NCBI GenBank assembly: GCA_950096615.1
Contig: CATNCP010000003.1
Coordinates: 34,201-98,200, forward strand
DNA length: 64,000 bases
DNA from: an uncultured Kangiella sp.
Lineage (GTDB): Bacteria; Pseudomonadota; Gammaproteobacteria; Enterobacterales; Kangiellaceae
Reading direction: 5' to 3'
The first letter of the stretch is position 1, and the number at the start of each line of letters is the position of its first letter. Below are positions 41,081-51,185 of this stretch, one piece after another. The notes below the pieces were generated by a model. That model saw only the letters and a list, made by a program, of their open reading frames with translations, had not been told where the DNA came from and did no database searches. The position numbers and the translations under genes are program-made.

Positions 41081-43570
41081 ATGTTGAGTATGGCGTTACG
41101 AACTTTTCGCCGTGACTGGAACGCTGGCGAAGTTAAAGTCTTACTGTTTGCACTGACCATTGCCGTGATGGCGATGGTGGCGATTGGCTCGATCACTGAT
41201 CGGGTACATCGAGCCATGGGTGAACAGAGTAGTGAATTTTTAGGCGCGGATTATACCTTTGAGTCGCCAAGACCAATCGATAACGCATTGGTGGAACGTG
41301 GTTTGAACGATGGTTTAGAGATTACTCGGTCACAATCGTTTGCTACTGTGTTATCTCGTGGTGATAATTTCCAGCTAGTTAGCGTCAGAGCGCTGGGGGG
41401 AAAGTTTCCTTTAAAAGGCACCATTGAAATTGCAGAGAAGCCCTTTGCGCAAGGGGTTGTTCAACAAGCTCAACCTAAAGCTGGAACCATTTGGCTTGAA
41501 CCGAGAATCTTGGGTGTTTTGGACGTCGAAGTTGGCGATACGATTGATTTTGGCGCTATTCAGCTCACGGTTGATGGCGTTATAGTCGCTGCCCCAGGAC
41601 AAGCAAGTGAAGTCTTCAATGTGGCGCCCAAGGTGCTGATCAATCTTGATGATGTGCAAAAAGCGAATATCATTCAAGAAGGCAGTCGCTTGGAGCACAT
41701 TTTGTTTATCGCGGGTGATCCAGCGAAGCGCGAACCTTATATTCAGTGGCTCAAATCAGAAAAGAACCCTTCGCAGAAAATCACGGGTGGCAAAGAGGGC
41801 ACGCCAGCGTTAAAAGCTGCGCTTGAACGAGCTGAAACTTTTTTACGGTTGGCGAGTTTGATTTCCGTGGTGTTAGCGGGTGTGGCGATTGCTGTCGCTG
41901 CGGGTCGCTACAGCCAAAGGCACTTTGACTATTCGGCGATTTATCGCTGTTTAGGCATGCAAATTCGTCAGGTCCACAAATTGTATTTGTGGCAGTTATT
42001 TATGATTGGTTTGTTAGGATCTGGTATTGGTCTTGCGCTTGGCCTTGGTCTGCAATCCTTAATCATTAATCAGTTTTCTGACTTTTTACCGAAGCCGATG
42101 GTCGGCATTAGCTTAGCCCCTGTATTAACGGGAGCACTTAGCGGTTTAGTAGTGTTGTTAGGCTTTGCTTTACCATCATTCTTACAGATTGCGAAAGTGC
42201 CGCCACTTCGAGTTTTACGTAAAGAGTTATTGCCACGCGCTATGTCGAGTTGGATGATTTATCTGTTGGCTATAGGCGTCATGGCGTTGTTAATGTGGTG
42301 GCAGAGCCAGTCGTTATTGTTAGTTGGAATTCTGTTGGCCGTAGCGGTGGTGACGTATTTACTGATCCGCTTAATCGCATGGTTTATCTTCAAAATTGGT
42401 GTTTGGCTCGGTAAGCGTGGTTCTTTACCGGTGCGTTTCGGTGTTGGTCAATTAAAACAATACCCGGCATTTACCATCAGCCAAATCAGCGCTTTCGGTT
42501 TAGCCTTTATTATCATGTTATCGACCGTGTTGCTTCGAAGTGAGTTGCTTAGCGAGTGGCAAAGTCAGCTCCCAGAAGGTGCGCCAAACCATTTCTTGAT
42601 CAATGTTCAAGAGCAAGAAGTTGAGCCTTTGGAAAACTTACTGAAAGAAAGTAACGTCAGCACGGAAGGTATTTACCCCATGGTGCGGGGGCGTGTGGTT
42701 GGTTTGAATGATATGACGTTAGAAGAAGCGCTTGATGAAAACCAACAACGTGTAGGCGCTGTTCGCCGTGAGTTGAATTTAACTTGGATGGCGAATGTTC
42801 CGAAAGCGAATAAAGTAACGCAAGGGGAATGGTGGTCAGAGGCTGATGTTGCGGATGACCGCGCAGAATTGTCAGTGGGCGAAGAGCTTGCCGAGCGTTT
42901 AGGGTTGGAAATCGGTGACGTCCTCAAATTCTCAATTGGTGGCTTAGAAGTTGAAGGCGAAATCACAAACCTTCGTTCGATTCAGTGGGATTCATTCCAG
43001 CCGAACTTCTTTATTATTTTTGAACCGGGTGGGCTGGATGGCTTCCCAGCAAGTTATATCACCAGCTTTCATTTGCCGGTTGAAGATAAGCCGGTGTTAA
43101 ATCAAATCTTGAGACAGATGCCGACAGTTACCATTATCGAGCTCGATGCGATTATGGAGCAGGTGCAATCGATTCTGGATCAAGTGACCATGGCGGTTGA
43201 GTTTATCATGCTGTTCGTGCTGCTGGCCGGAATTGCTGTGTTGTATGCGGTATTGCAAGTTAGCCGAGAAGAGCGTCTACTGTCGGCGACCTTGTTAAAA
43301 GCTCTGGGTGCGCGCAAGAAGTTTATTCGTGCCAGTATTCTAGCCGAACTCGTTTTACTCGGAGTGTTTTCAGGGGTGCTGGGGGTTATTGGCGGCGAAG
43401 TCTTGGTTAATATCCTCTATTCCGAAGCATTTGATATCGACCTAGTGTTACATCCATGGTACTGGTTATGGGTACCGCTTATCAGCGTAAGCTTTATCGG
43501 TATCGTTGGCTGGCTCGGCTTAAGGCATCTCTTAAATCAACCTGCTCACCAAGTTTTACGTGAGTACTAA
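41081..43570 (+). CDS. ybbP: FtsX-like ABC permease YbbP
   Basis: An 829-residue inner-membrane protein with ten predicted membrane segments in FtsX/MacB arrangement: one N-terminal segment (residues about 20-40), a large periplasmic domain (40-255), central segments (255-470), a second periplasmic domain (490-690) and three C-terminal segments. LSMALRTFRRDWNAGEVKVLLFAL and SREERLLSATLLKALGARKKFI are family blocks. It pairs with YbbA, 2 bp upstream, and with divergent TesA, a periplasmic lipid hydrolase. Confidence 0.94.
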   Translation: MLSMALRTFRRDWNAGEVKVLLFALTIAVMAMVAIGSITDRVHRAMGEQSSEFLGADYTFESPRPIDNALVERGLNDGLEITRSQSFATVLSRGDNFQLVSVRALGGKFPLKGTIEIAEKPFAQGVVQQAQPKAGTIWLEPRILGVLDVEVGDTIDFGAIQLTVDGVIVAAPGQASEVFNVAPKVLINLDDVQKANIIQEGSRLEHILFIAGDPAKREPYIQWLKSEKNPSQKITGGKEGTPALKAALERAETFLRLASLISVVLAGVAIAVAAGRYSQRHFDYSAIYRCLGMQIRQVHKLYLWQLFMIGLLGSGIGLALGLGLQSLIINQFSDFLPKPMVGISLAPVLTGALSGLVVLLGFALPSFLQIAKVPPLRVLRKELLPRAMSSWMIYLLAIGVMALLMWWQSQSLLLVGILLAVAVVTYLLIRLIAWFIFKIGVWLGKRGSLPVRFGVGQLKQYPAFTISQISAFGLAFIIMLSTVLLRSELLSEWQSQLPEGAPNHFLINVQEQEVEPLENLLKESNVSTEGIYPMVRGRVVGLNDMTLEEALDENQQRVGAVRRELNLTWMANVPKANKVTQGEWWSEADVADDRAELSVGEELAERLGLEIGDVLKFSIGGLEVEGEITNLRSIQWDSFQPNFFIIFEPGGLDGFPASYITSFHLPVEDKPVLNQILRQMPTVTIIELDAIMEQVQSILDQVTMAVEFIMLFVLLAGIAVLYAVLQVSREERLLSATLLKALGARKKFIRASILAELVLLGVFSGVLGVIGGEVLVNILYSEAFDIDLVLHPWYWLWVPLISVSFIGIVGWLGLRHLLNQPAHQVLREY

Positions 43571-43579
43571 AGGTTAATG

Positions 43580-43621
43580 TGGTCTGCTCTGGCTACCCTC
43601 AAAATTGCTGTGAGCAGACCA
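43580..43621. terminator. Hairpin after ybbP
   Basis: TGGTCTGCTC (43580-43589) pairs perfectly with GAGCAGACCA (43612-43621) over a 22-base loop. No T-run follows, so it may act in Rho-dependent termination or mRNA protection. Confidence 0.5.
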
Positions 43622-43709
43622 ACAAAAAGATGGTTAAAGAAAAATAAAGGTAGACACCGACTAGCTTTGGTTGTTATTAATAAAAAAGGATAGACAGGTC
43701 AGCCAGTAG

Positions 43710-43726
43710 CAGGTGCCCTGTTTTTT
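43710..43726 (+). terminator. Small terminator-like hairpin before topA
   Basis: CAGG, TGC, CCTG (43710-43720) followed by six T (43721-43726), 50 bp before the topA start. The stem is only four pairs, so this may be a weak terminator or a leader element of topA. Confidence 0.4.
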
Positions 43727-43775
43727 GTATATATAAAACAATTAAACTGTTGATTTTAAAGAAAAAGATTCTTTT

Positions 43776-46403
43776 ATGGGTAAATCCTTAGTGATAGTTG
43801 AGTCGCCAGCAAAGGCGAAGACCATTAATAAATATCTTGGTAATGACTTCGTGGTTAAGTCCAGTGTCGGTCATATTCGTGATTTGCCGACAGGCTCGAA
43901 AAAGAAGCCTGTTGATGCAAAAGAGCGTGCGCGCAAGGCCGCTGAAACGCGAAAACTATCGCCAGAAGAAAAGGTTAAGCACAAAGCGCGCAAGGAGAAA
44001 CAGGCGCTGTTTGATCGTATGGGGATTAACCCTGAGCAAGGTTGGGACGCGACGTATGAAGTCCTGCCTGGCAAAGAAAAAGTATTAAATGAATTAAAAA
44101 AACTGGCTAAAGACGCCGATGAAATCTATCTCGCAACGGATTTGGATAGAGAGGGAGAGGCCATTGCTTGGCACTTACGCGAGTCTTTAGGTGGTGAAGA
44201 TACACGCTTTAAACGCGTTATCTTTAACGAAATTACGAAAAAAGCCATTCAGGAAGCGTTCCAAAAGCCAGGAATCTTGGACATGAATTATGTTCATGCT
44301 CAGCAGGCTCGACGTTTCTTAGATCGCGTTGTTGGCTTTATGGTGTCGCCGCTGTTGTGGCGTAAAATTTCGCGTGGTTTATCAGCGGGACGCGTGCAGT
44401 CTGTAGCGGTACGTCTGCTTGTCGAGCGTGAACGTGAAATTCGTGCTTTTATTCCTGAAGAATATTGGGATGTGCATGCGGATACGCTAACGCAGAGCGA
44501 TAACGAGCTGCGCTTGATGGTTAATAAGCATCAGGGTAAAACCTTTAAACCGACCAATGAAGCCGATACCAACAAGGCATTAGAAGAGTTAAAGAAGCAC
44601 AGTTACAGTGTTTCTTCTCGTGAAGACAAGCCGCAAAAAAGTAAAGCGCCTAAGCCTTTCATTACTTCTACGTTACAACAAGCTGCGAGCACACGCTTGG
44701 GCTTCGGTGTTAAAAAGACCATGATGATGGCGCAGCGTTTGTACGAAGCGGGCTACATTACGTATATGCGTACTGACTCTATGAACTTGAGTCAAGATGC
44801 TGTGGCGGCCTGCCGTGATCATATTAACGATCAATATGGTGCTAAGTACTTACCGAGTGACCCAAACATCTATTCCAGCAAAGAAGGCGCGCAAGAAGCA
44901 CACGAAGCGATTCGTCCATCGGATGTGAATGTTCGTGTGACCCAGCTGAAGAATATGGAAAAAGATGCGGAGCGTCTTTACGAACTTATCTGGCGTCAAT
45001 TTGTGGCATGCCAGATGACTCCTGCAGAATTTGATGTGACCAGTCTGAAAGTAACGGCTGGTGATTATGAGCTTAAAGCTCGTGGTCGAGTGATGAGATT
45101 TGATGGTTGGACAAAGGTTCAGCCAATGCAAAGTCGTAGCAAAGAAGATCAAGAGTTACCAAACGTTAAAGAGGGTGAAGCACTTAAATTACAAAAGCTT
45201 GATCCTAAACAGCACTTTACTAAGCCGCCAGCTCGTTACTCTGAAGCCGCGTTAGTAAAGGAACTTGAAAAGCGTGGTATTGGTCGACCATCTACCTATG
45301 CATCAATTATTTCTACCATCCAAGATCGTGGTTATGTGCGACTTGATAATAAGCGCTTTTATGCGCAAAAGATGGGGGAGATCGTTACCGATCGCTTGGT
45401 TGAGAGTTTCGATGATTTATTGGATTACTCCTTTACCGCAACGATGGAAAAGCATTTAGATGAAATCGCTAAAGGCCACTCTGATTGGCGCATAACGCTT
45501 GATGAGTTTTATGATGAGTTTTCTGACCAACTAAAAAAGGCTGACCAATCTCAGGACGAAGGCGGCATGCGTCGCAACGAAGCCGTTGAAACTGAGCTTG
45601 AGTGTGAAAAGTGTGGTGAGCATAACTTAGCGATTAGAAACGCCAGCACGGGTGTTTTCTTGGGCTGTACTGGCTACTCATTACCGCCTAAAGAGCGCTG
45701 CAAAAATACGGTAAACCTGATTCCGGGCGAAGAGTTTGTGGCCGCGGATGAGGAAGAGGAAGCGCGTTATCTGCATAGCCGTAAACGTTGTCCGAAATGT
45801 AATTCAACTATGGATGATTACTTGGTGAATGAACAAACCAAGTTATTTATTTGTGGTAACAACCCAGACTGTGATGGTTATGAGGTTGAAAAAGGCGAGT
45901 ATAAGATCAAAGGCTACGACGGTCCGGTCTTAGACTGCGACAAGTGTGGTAGCGAGATGCAGCTTAAAACCGGCCGTTTCGGTAAGTACTTTGGCTGTAC
46001 CAACGAGGATTGTAAAAATACTCGTAAATTGCTGAAGAACGGTGAGCCTGCGCCACCAAAAGCAGACCCTATACCAATGCCGGACTTACAGTGTGAGAAA
46101 GTCGATGACCATTATGTGCTACGTGATGGTGCTGCCGGTATTTTCTTAGCTGCGAGCAAGTTTCCAAAGAACCGAGAAACACGTGCGCCAGCGGTGGATG
46201 AAGTTAAGTTAGTTGCGGATCAGCTTGATCCTAAGTACAAGTTCTTAGCCAAAGCTCCAGTTGAAGATCCGGACGGCAACCGTACTTTTGTGAAGTTCAG
46301 CCGTAAAACCAAGGAACAGTATGTTGCTGGGGTTAAAGAAGACGGTAAAGCCAGCGGTTGGGCAGCATTTTATAAGAATGGTAAGTGGCAGGAGAAAGAA
46401 TAA
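43776..46403 (+). CDS. topA: DNA topoisomerase I
   Basis: Relaxes negative supercoils. The protein has 875 residues (E. coli 865). The Toprim domain begins [18 protein letters not shown] and includes [13 protein letters not shown]; the catalytic Tyr330 is in [14 protein letters not shown]. Three C-terminal Cys4 zinc-ribbon modules are visible (CEKCGEH... ; CPKCNST... ; [21 protein letters not shown]), then two further C-terminal repeats lacking the cysteines. The insert of lysines and arginines at residues 45-75 is common in gammaproteobacteria. Confidence 0.98.
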   Translation: MGKSLVIVESPAKAKTINKYLGNDFVVKSSVGHIRDLPTGSKKKPVDAKERARKAAETRKLSPEEKVKHKARKEKQALFDRMGINPEQGWDATYEVLPGKEKVLNELKKLAKDADEIYLATDLDREGEAIAWHLRESLGGEDTRFKRVIFNEITKKAIQEAFQKPGILDMNYVHAQQARRFLDRVVGFMVSPLLWRKISRGLSAGRVQSVAVRLLVEREREIRAFIPEEYWDVHADTLTQSDNELRLMVNKHQGKTFKPTNEADTNKALEELKKHSYSVSSREDKPQKSKAPKPFITSTLQQAASTRLGFGVKKTMMMAQRLYEAGYITYMRTDSMNLSQDAVAACRDHINDQYGAKYLPSDPNIYSSKEGAQEAHEAIRPSDVNVRVTQLKNMEKDAERLYELIWRQFVACQMTPAEFDVTSLKVTAGDYELKARGRVMRFDGWTKVQPMQSRSKEDQELPNVKEGEALKLQKLDPKQHFTKPPARYSEAALVKELEKRGIGRPSTYASIISTIQDRGYVRLDNKRFYAQKMGEIVTDRLVESFDDLLDYSFTATMEKHLDEIAKGHSDWRITLDEFYDEFSDQLKKADQSQDEGGMRRNEAVETELECEKCGEHNLAIRNASTGVFLGCTGYSLPPKERCKNTVNLIPGEEFVAADEEEEARYLHSRKRCPKCNSTMDDYLVNEQTKLFICGNNPDCDGYEVEKGEYKIKGYDGPVLDCDKCGSEMQLKTGRFGKYFGCTNEDCKNTRKLLKNGEPAPPKADPIPMPDLQCEKVDDHYVLRDGAAGIFLAASKFPKNRETRAPAVDEVKLVADQLDPKYKFLAKAPVEDPDGNRTFVKFSRKTKEQYVAGVKEDGKASGWAAFYKNGKWQEKE

Positions 46404-46433
46404 CTGCCAACAAACAGACAAATACGTTAAAAT

Positions 46434-46464
46434 AGGCCAGCTTTCAATGCTGGCCTTTGCTTTT
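46434..46464 (+). terminator. Rho-independent terminator after topA
   Basis: AGGCCAGC (46434-46441) pairs with GCTGGCCT (46449-46456) over a seven-base loop; an interrupted T-run (TTTGCTTTT) follows. Confidence 0.8.
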
Positions 46465-46497
46465 CTAGCCTAACATATTGTACTGATTGGGAATTTT

Positions 46498-47526
46498 ATG
46501 TATTCGTTACTACGTTCTATCTTATTTCAGCTCGATGCTGAGCGTTCTCATCACCTATCATTAAACTCTTTAAATCTAGCTAAAAAGCTGAGCTTAACGG
46601 GACTATTGGCAAAACCTATGGTGGATGATCCTGTTGAGGTGATGGGACTGAAGTTCCCAAATAGAGTAGGTTTAGCTGCTGGTTTGGATAAAAACGGTGA
46701 GTATGTCGACGCTCTTAGTAGCCTAGGGTTTGGTTTTGTGGAAGTTGGGACGGTAACGCCTCGCCCACAGCCGGGAAATCCCAAGCCGCGTTTGTTCAGA
46801 ATTAAAGAGGCAGAAGCGATCGTTAATCGCATGGGCTTCAATAATGATGGCGTTGAGCAATTGTTGGAGAATGTCAGCAAGGCTCAGTACGATGGTGTGC
46901 TAGGTATTAATATCGGAAAGAACTTCGATACTCCCGTTGAAAAAGCGGTTGATGACTACCTGATTGGTATGGAAAAAATATACCAAAAAGCTGATTACAT
47001 GGTGGTGAATATTTCTTCCCCCAATACCCCTGGTTTACGTGATCTGCAGTTCGGTGAGACCTTGAAAGCTTTACTAGGCAGCTTAAAAGAGAAGCAGCAT
47101 CAGCTACACAACGAATACGGTGTTTACAAGCCACTGGCGATTAAGATTGCGCCGGATTTGTCGAGTGATAATATTCAGGAGCTAGCGGAAACCTTTACTC
47201 AATTTGAGATGGATGGGGTTATCGCGACAAATACCACCTTTGATCGAAGCCAAGTTGAAGGCATGAGCAATGCTGATGAGCAGGGTGGATTAAGTGGAAA
47301 ACCTTTGGCAACACAGTCAAGCAAGGTGATTAAAAACCTAGTCGAAGCGATGAATCATAAAATTCCTGTGATTGGTGTTGGCGGCATTCATAATGCTGAA
47401 ACAGCCATTGAGAAAATAGAAGCCGGCGCCTCATTAGTCCAAGTATATTCGGGCTTTATTTATGAAGGTCCGCAATTGATACACACAGCTGCCCAAGCTC
47501 TAAAAGAGCATTTTAGCCACCAGTAA
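46498..47526 (+). CDS. pyrD: Dihydroorotate dehydrogenase (quinone), class 2
   Basis: Membrane-associated FMN enzyme oxidising dihydroorotate to orotate with quinone in pyrimidine synthesis. The 342 residues begin with the amphipathic N-terminal helix region of class 2 enzymes (YSLLRSILFQLDAERSHHLSLNSL). FMN-site blocks are NRVGLAAGLDKNGEYVDAL, GFVEVGTVTPRPQPGNPKPRLFR, and VNISSPNTPGLRDLQ, which contains the catalytic Ser. IGVGGIHNAETAIEKIEAGASLVQVYSGFIY binds phosphate. It is 12 bp before rlmKL, as in gammaproteobacterial neighbourhoods. Confidence 0.97.
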   Translation: MYSLLRSILFQLDAERSHHLSLNSLNLAKKLSLTGLLAKPMVDDPVEVMGLKFPNRVGLAAGLDKNGEYVDALSSLGFGFVEVGTVTPRPQPGNPKPRLFRIKEAEAIVNRMGFNNDGVEQLLENVSKAQYDGVLGINIGKNFDTPVEKAVDDYLIGMEKIYQKADYMVVNISSPNTPGLRDLQFGETLKALLGSLKEKQHQLHNEYGVYKPLAIKIAPDLSSDNIQELAETFTQFEMDGVIATNTTFDRSQVEGMSNADEQGGLSGKPLATQSSKVIKNLVEAMNHKIPVIGVGGIHNAETAIEKIEAGASLVQVYSGFIYEGPQLIHTAAQALKEHFSHQ

Positions 47527-47538
47527 CCGAGAATAATT

Positions 47539-49692
47539 ATGCAGTTTTATGCTATTTGCCCCAAAGGTGTCGAAGGTTTACTTGCCGACGAACTCAAATC
47601 TTTTGGTGCTACCAATATAAAAGAACATCCCACGCACATTGCTTTTGAGGGTGATCTAAAACTGGCGTATACCAGTTGTTTACATTCTCGGTTAGCGAAT
47701 AGAGTGTATTTATGTTTGTTAGATGACAACTTTGAGTCTGTGGATGAGCTCTATCAAAAGGTTAATACCATTGAGTGGAGCTGGCATTTTGATTTCAAGC
47801 AAACCTTCTTGGTTAACTGTGTGGCTCGTAAGAACAGACATATTCGTCACTCTGGCTTCGGTGGGCAAAAAGTTAAGGATGCGATTGTTGATTACTTCAT
47901 GGAGCGTTATGAACAAAGACCTTCAGTCGATAAAGAAGACCCTGATTATAGAGTGCATGCACTGGTTAATGGCAACCAAATTAAAGTTGGCATAGACCTT
48001 TGTGGACATGGTTTAAATCAGCGAGGTTATCGTGAAGAAGGTGGTCGTGCACCGATCAAAGAAAACTTAGCGGCAGCTTTATTGATACGGGCCGATTGGC
48101 CAGCTTTGGCGGAAGAAGGGTATGACTTCCACGATCCAATGTGTGGTAGTGGAACCCTGGTTATTGAAGCGGCGATGATGGCGGCTAAAGTAGCGCCAGG
48201 CTTACTTAATCATGATTATGCCTTTAAAGCCTGGAAACAGCATGATGACGAGCTTTGGCAGGAAATATTGAGTCAGGCTAAGGAAAGTGCTGAAAAAGGT
48301 AAGGAGGCGCTAAAGAGTCGCTTCTACGGCAGTGATAGCTTTCGAAAAAATTTACCATTAGCTAAAGATAATTGCCAAACCAGTGGTTTAGCAGAATTCA
48401 TTACTATCGAAGAGCAGGATATTCGGCACCCGAAAAAAGAAGCTATTAGCGACAAAGGATTACTCCTATCGAATCCTCCGTATGCAGAGCGTTTAGGTGA
48501 AGAAGAGCAAGTCACTCAACTGTACCGTGAGTTCGGCGACTATATCAAAGCTCGTTGTAATGGATGGAAAGCGGCATTTATTACCACTGATGAGCAGTTC
48601 GCTAAAGCTGTGGGGATTCGGTCCCATAAGCAGTACAAGTTTAAGAATGGTGCGCTAGACTGTAAGTTGTACCTGTTTGAGGTATCGGACAGCCACTATT
48701 ACAAGCCTTTTGATCCAACGCGCTGGAACCCTGACTGGGAAAACAATCTAGCCGATGGTGCTGTCATGCTTAAAAATCGTATGCGAAAGAATATGCAGCG
48801 ATTAAAGTCTTATCTGAAGCAAAATGATGTGAGTTGCTATCGTTTGTATGATGCTGACTTACCTGAGTATGCGGCAGTAATTGATGTGTATGATGACGAA
48901 GTTCATATTCAAGAGTACATGCCGCCTAAAGATATCCCTGACAAGGTGAGCCGCAAACGTTTACAAGATATTGTTAGGGTAACAGCCGGTTTGCTTGAGA
49001 TTCCTGAAGTAAATATCCACTTAAAGCAACGTCAGAGACAAAAAGGTAAGCAACAATATACTAAACAGTCGAGTGATGAAGATTTTAAAGTAGTACAGGA
49101 AAATGGCTTTAACTTTCAGGTTAATTTAAAGCAATATCTCGATACTGGGTTATTCCTCGATCATCGCAAAACTAGAAAAATGATATTGAGCGAAGCGGAA
49201 GGGAAGAAGTTTCTTAATTTATTCGCTTATACCGGCTCCGTAAGTGTTTATGCGGCGCTAGGTGGCGCTTCGACGACAACGGTTGATATGTCGAAGACTT
49301 ATCTTGATTGGGCAAAGAAGAACTTTAGCCTTAACGGTATCACGCCTTATGGACATAGTTTCGTACAGTCTGATTGTATGCAGTGGCTTGAAGAGAACTG
49401 TGACGGTAAGCAGTATGATTTGATCTTTCTGGACCCTCCGACGTTTTCGAATTCGAAGCGTATGAATACAACGTTTGATGTGCAACGAGATCAAGAAACG
49501 TTGATATCATTGACCATGAAGCTATTAAAACCAGGTGGCAAATTGTATTTTTCAAATAACTTTAAAAAGTTTGCGATGGAAAATGAGATTAATGAAAACT
49601 ATCAAGTACAGGAAGTAACCGGTAAAACCTTACCACCTGACTTCAAAAATAGCAGAAATCATCATCGATGTTGGTTAATTCAACATAAATAA
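47539..49692 (+). CDS. rlmL: Bifunctional 23S rRNA methyltransferase RlmKL (m2G2445 / m7G2069)
   Basis: A 717-residue fusion. The N-terminal THUMP plus RlmL domain (about residues 1-385) shows FHDPMCGSGTLVIEAAMMA and the catalytic NPPYAERLGEEEQV. The C-terminal RlmK domain (about 390-717) has GLFLDHRKTRKMI, FLNLFAYTGSVSVYAALGGA, and LDPPTFSNSKRM. The arrangement and length match E. coli RlmKL (702 residues). It modifies helix 74 region nucleotides of 23S rRNA during 50S assembly. A palindromic terminator follows the stop at once. Confidence 0.97.
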   Translation: MQFYAICPKGVEGLLADELKSFGATNIKEHPTHIAFEGDLKLAYTSCLHSRLANRVYLCLLDDNFESVDELYQKVNTIEWSWHFDFKQTFLVNCVARKNRHIRHSGFGGQKVKDAIVDYFMERYEQRPSVDKEDPDYRVHALVNGNQIKVGIDLCGHGLNQRGYREEGGRAPIKENLAAALLIRADWPALAEEGYDFHDPMCGSGTLVIEAAMMAAKVAPGLLNHDYAFKAWKQHDDELWQEILSQAKESAEKGKEALKSRFYGSDSFRKNLPLAKDNCQTSGLAEFITIEEQDIRHPKKEAISDKGLLLSNPPYAERLGEEEQVTQLYREFGDYIKARCNGWKAAFITTDEQFAKAVGIRSHKQYKFKNGALDCKLYLFEVSDSHYYKPFDPTRWNPDWENNLADGAVMLKNRMRKNMQRLKSYLKQNDVSCYRLYDADLPEYAAVIDVYDDEVHIQEYMPPKDIPDKVSRKRLQDIVRVTAGLLEIPEVNIHLKQRQRQKGKQQYTKQSSDEDFKVVQENGFNFQVNLKQYLDTGLFLDHRKTRKMILSEAEGKKFLNLFAYTGSVSVYAALGGASTTTVDMSKTYLDWAKKNFSLNGITPYGHSFVQSDCMQWLEENCDGKQYDLIFLDPPTFSNSKRMNTTFDVQRDQETLISLTMKLLKPGGKLYFSNNFKKFAMENEINENYQVQEVTGKTLPPDFKNSRNHHRCWLIQHK

Positions 49693-49720
49693 AAAAAGCC
49701 CAGCAATTGCTGGGCTTTTT
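49691..49720. terminator. Bidirectional Rho-independent terminator
   Basis: AAGCCCAGCA and TGCTGGGCTT form a near-continuous palindrome with a minimal central ATT loop, flanked by A and T runs. It serves rlmKL and the convergent histone-like gene. Confidence 0.9.
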
Positions 49721-49748
49721 CTTAACACTAAACTCTGCTGCTAATAGG

Positions 49749-50459
49749 TTACTTCTTCTTACGAGTAACGCGTTTCTTAGCTGGAGTTTTCTTTTTCGCA
49801 GGTGCTTTTTTCTTAGCTGGGGCTTTTTTCTTGGCCGGAGCTTTCTTTTTAGCAGGTGCTTTTTTCTTGGCTGGAGCTTTCTTCTTAGTCGCAGCTTTCT
49901 TTTTAGCAGGAGTTTTCTTCTTAGGAGCTGCTTTTTTCTTAGTTGCAGCCTTCTTTTTAGCTGCAGCAGCTTTAGCCTTGGCTTTCGCTTTAGCTTTCTT
50001 TTCAGCAGCTTTTTTCTTAGCGGCTGCTTTCTTAGCGGCTGCTTTTTCACGTGCGATACGTTTCTTTTCAGCTGCTTTTGCTTTCTTCTCTTCTTTGGCT
50101 GCCCAATCTTTCTCGAACTTAGCAACAGCTTTCTCTAAAGCTTCTTGCTTTCTTGCTGCGGCTTTACCGTCAGTTAAAGCTTGCTTTGCTTTGTCTTGCG
50201 CTTTAACAGCTTGGTTTACTGCTGTTTTAGCTTTACGAGCTGCGTCTTTCGCTTTTTTCGCAGCTGCCTTGTTAGTTTTGTTAGCTTTGTCTTTTGCTTT
50301 TTTAGCAGCGACTTTAGCTTTGTCGTTAGCTTTCTTAGCAACGTCACGAGCTTTCTTTGTAGCGCTCGCTGTTTTCTTCGCCGCTGCTTCAAGCTGCTTT
50401 ACAGTTGGAGACTTTGGCTTGGATTTTTTCGCCGCAGTTTTAATGGGTTGTCTAGCCAT
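49749..50459 (-). CDS. Histone H1-like Lys/Ala/Pro-rich DNA-binding protein
   Basis: A 236-residue, extremely basic low-complexity protein. About half is Lys and a third Ala. The N-terminal two-thirds have AAKK/KAKDKA-type helical repeats; the C-terminus has at least five direct repeats of the hexapeptide APAKKK and ends VTRKKK. This resembles eukaryotic H1 tails, AlgP (AlgR3) of Pseudomonas and Hc2-type proteins, which bind DNA non-specifically. ATG 50459 has AGGGG 8 bases upstream; an in-frame start at 50504 adds a non-basic leader. Repeat number probably varies between strains. Confidence 0.85.
   Translation of the reverse strand: MARQPIKTAAKKSKPKSPTVKQLEAAAKKTASATKKARDVAKKANDKAKVAAKKAKDKANKTNKAAAKKAKDAARKAKTAVNQAVKAQDKAKQALTDGKAAARKQEALEKAVAKFEKDWAAKEEKKAKAAEKKRIAREKAAAKKAAAKKKAAEKKAKAKAKAKAAAAKKKAATKKKAAPKKKTPAKKKAATKKKAPAKKKAPAKKKAPAKKKAPAKKKAPAKKKTPAKKRVTRKKK
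49785..49900. repeat. 18-bp tandem repeats in the histone-like gene
   Basis: Successive 18-bp units encoding APAKKK, with synonymous changes, fill the 3' end of the histone-like gene. At least five units are readable. Confidence 0.8.
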
Positions 50460-50597
50460 GATTGTTTCCCCTATTTGTCGTGTGATGTTTTGATTAAATT
50501 TCAATCAAATTATACGAAAAGAATTTTGTAATGTTAAACATTAATTATGCTAAAGTTGCCTTATTGAACTGTTTTTTGATGTTTTTTATTAAAAACT

Positions 50598-50855
50598 ATG
50601 CCAAATAAGCAAGAAATAATTTTTTATACCACTTTTGGTTGTCATTTGTGCGAACAAGTTGAAGCAATGATTTTTGCTTTAAACCAACAAAAAAATTTAG
50701 CTAATCGTTATGACATTATCGCGTTCGATATCATCGATGATGAAAAAATTTTAGAGGAATATCGAACAACGATTCCTGTTTTAAAAAATACTTTTACCGA
50801 TGAAAAATTATTTTGGCCATTTTCTTTTGAAGAACTCGATGATTGGTTGGACTAA
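50598..50855 (+). CDS. Glutaredoxin-like protein (DUF836 family)
   Basis: An 85-residue thioredoxin-fold protein. The N-terminal IIFYTTFGCHLCEQVEAMI gives a redox-type Cys15-x-x-Cys18, and RTTIPVL supplies the cis-Pro. The C-terminus ends FSFEELDDWL, as in the small glutaredoxin-like family often annotated DUF836. No glutathione-binding TVP-x-D motif is clear. Function unproven; a dithiol/disulfide role is likely. It is monocistronic. Confidence 0.85.
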   Translation: MPNKQEIIFYTTFGCHLCEQVEAMIFALNQQKNLANRYDIIAFDIIDDEKILEEYRTTIPVLKNTFTDEKLFWPFSFEELDDWLD

Positions 50856-51155
50856 TCTTCTTTTCGATATACATAGTTTTCAGATTTACTTTTTAGTTAT
50901 TGCCATAAACAAATTCATTATTAAATTGTTTGAGAATAACACTAGCGTAACGTTATCTTGTTGGTAGTCACGCTTATGTTGGGAAGGGTGAGCGTTATCG
51001 TGTGTCTCTTTCATGATACTCTCTTTCACGATATTCTCTTTAATCATCGTCTTTATCACTCCCTGTCTTTATCGATTCTTTTCCTCTGAGTCCAGTTCTA
51101 TAGGCTCCCACTCTATTTACAGCTACTAACACGTCTCACATAAAGTCTATTTGCC
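50856..51155. other. Intergenic region with three 15-bp tandem repeats
   Basis: No gene is seen. The AT-rich first half is followed by a pyrimidine-rich block with three adjacent 15-bp units (51005-51049) and a CTTTATC-rich tail. The psrA promoter starts at its right end. Confidence 0.55.
51005..51049. repeat. Three imperfect 15-bp direct repeats
   Basis: TCTCTTTCATGATAC (51005-51019), TCTCTTTCACGATAT (51020-51034) and TCTCTTTAATCATCG (51035-51049) are adjacent. The array does not lie in a gene. Role unknown. Confidence 0.7.
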
Positions 51156-51184
51156 TTGACAAGGTAGCGTTTTGAACGTATGTT
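51156..51184 (+). promoter_or_regulatory. Promoter of psrA-fadE
   Basis: TTGACA (51156-51161), 17-bp spacer, TATGTT (51179-51184): a strong sigma-70-type promoter ending about 38 bp before the psrA start codon. Confidence 0.65.
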
Positions 51185-51185
51185 T

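Noticed and set aside
49707..50531. Long hydrophobic plus-strand frames opposite the histone-like gene
   Set aside because: Phe/Leu/Ala-rich frames are the expected complement of a Lys/Ala repeat gene; no start signals.
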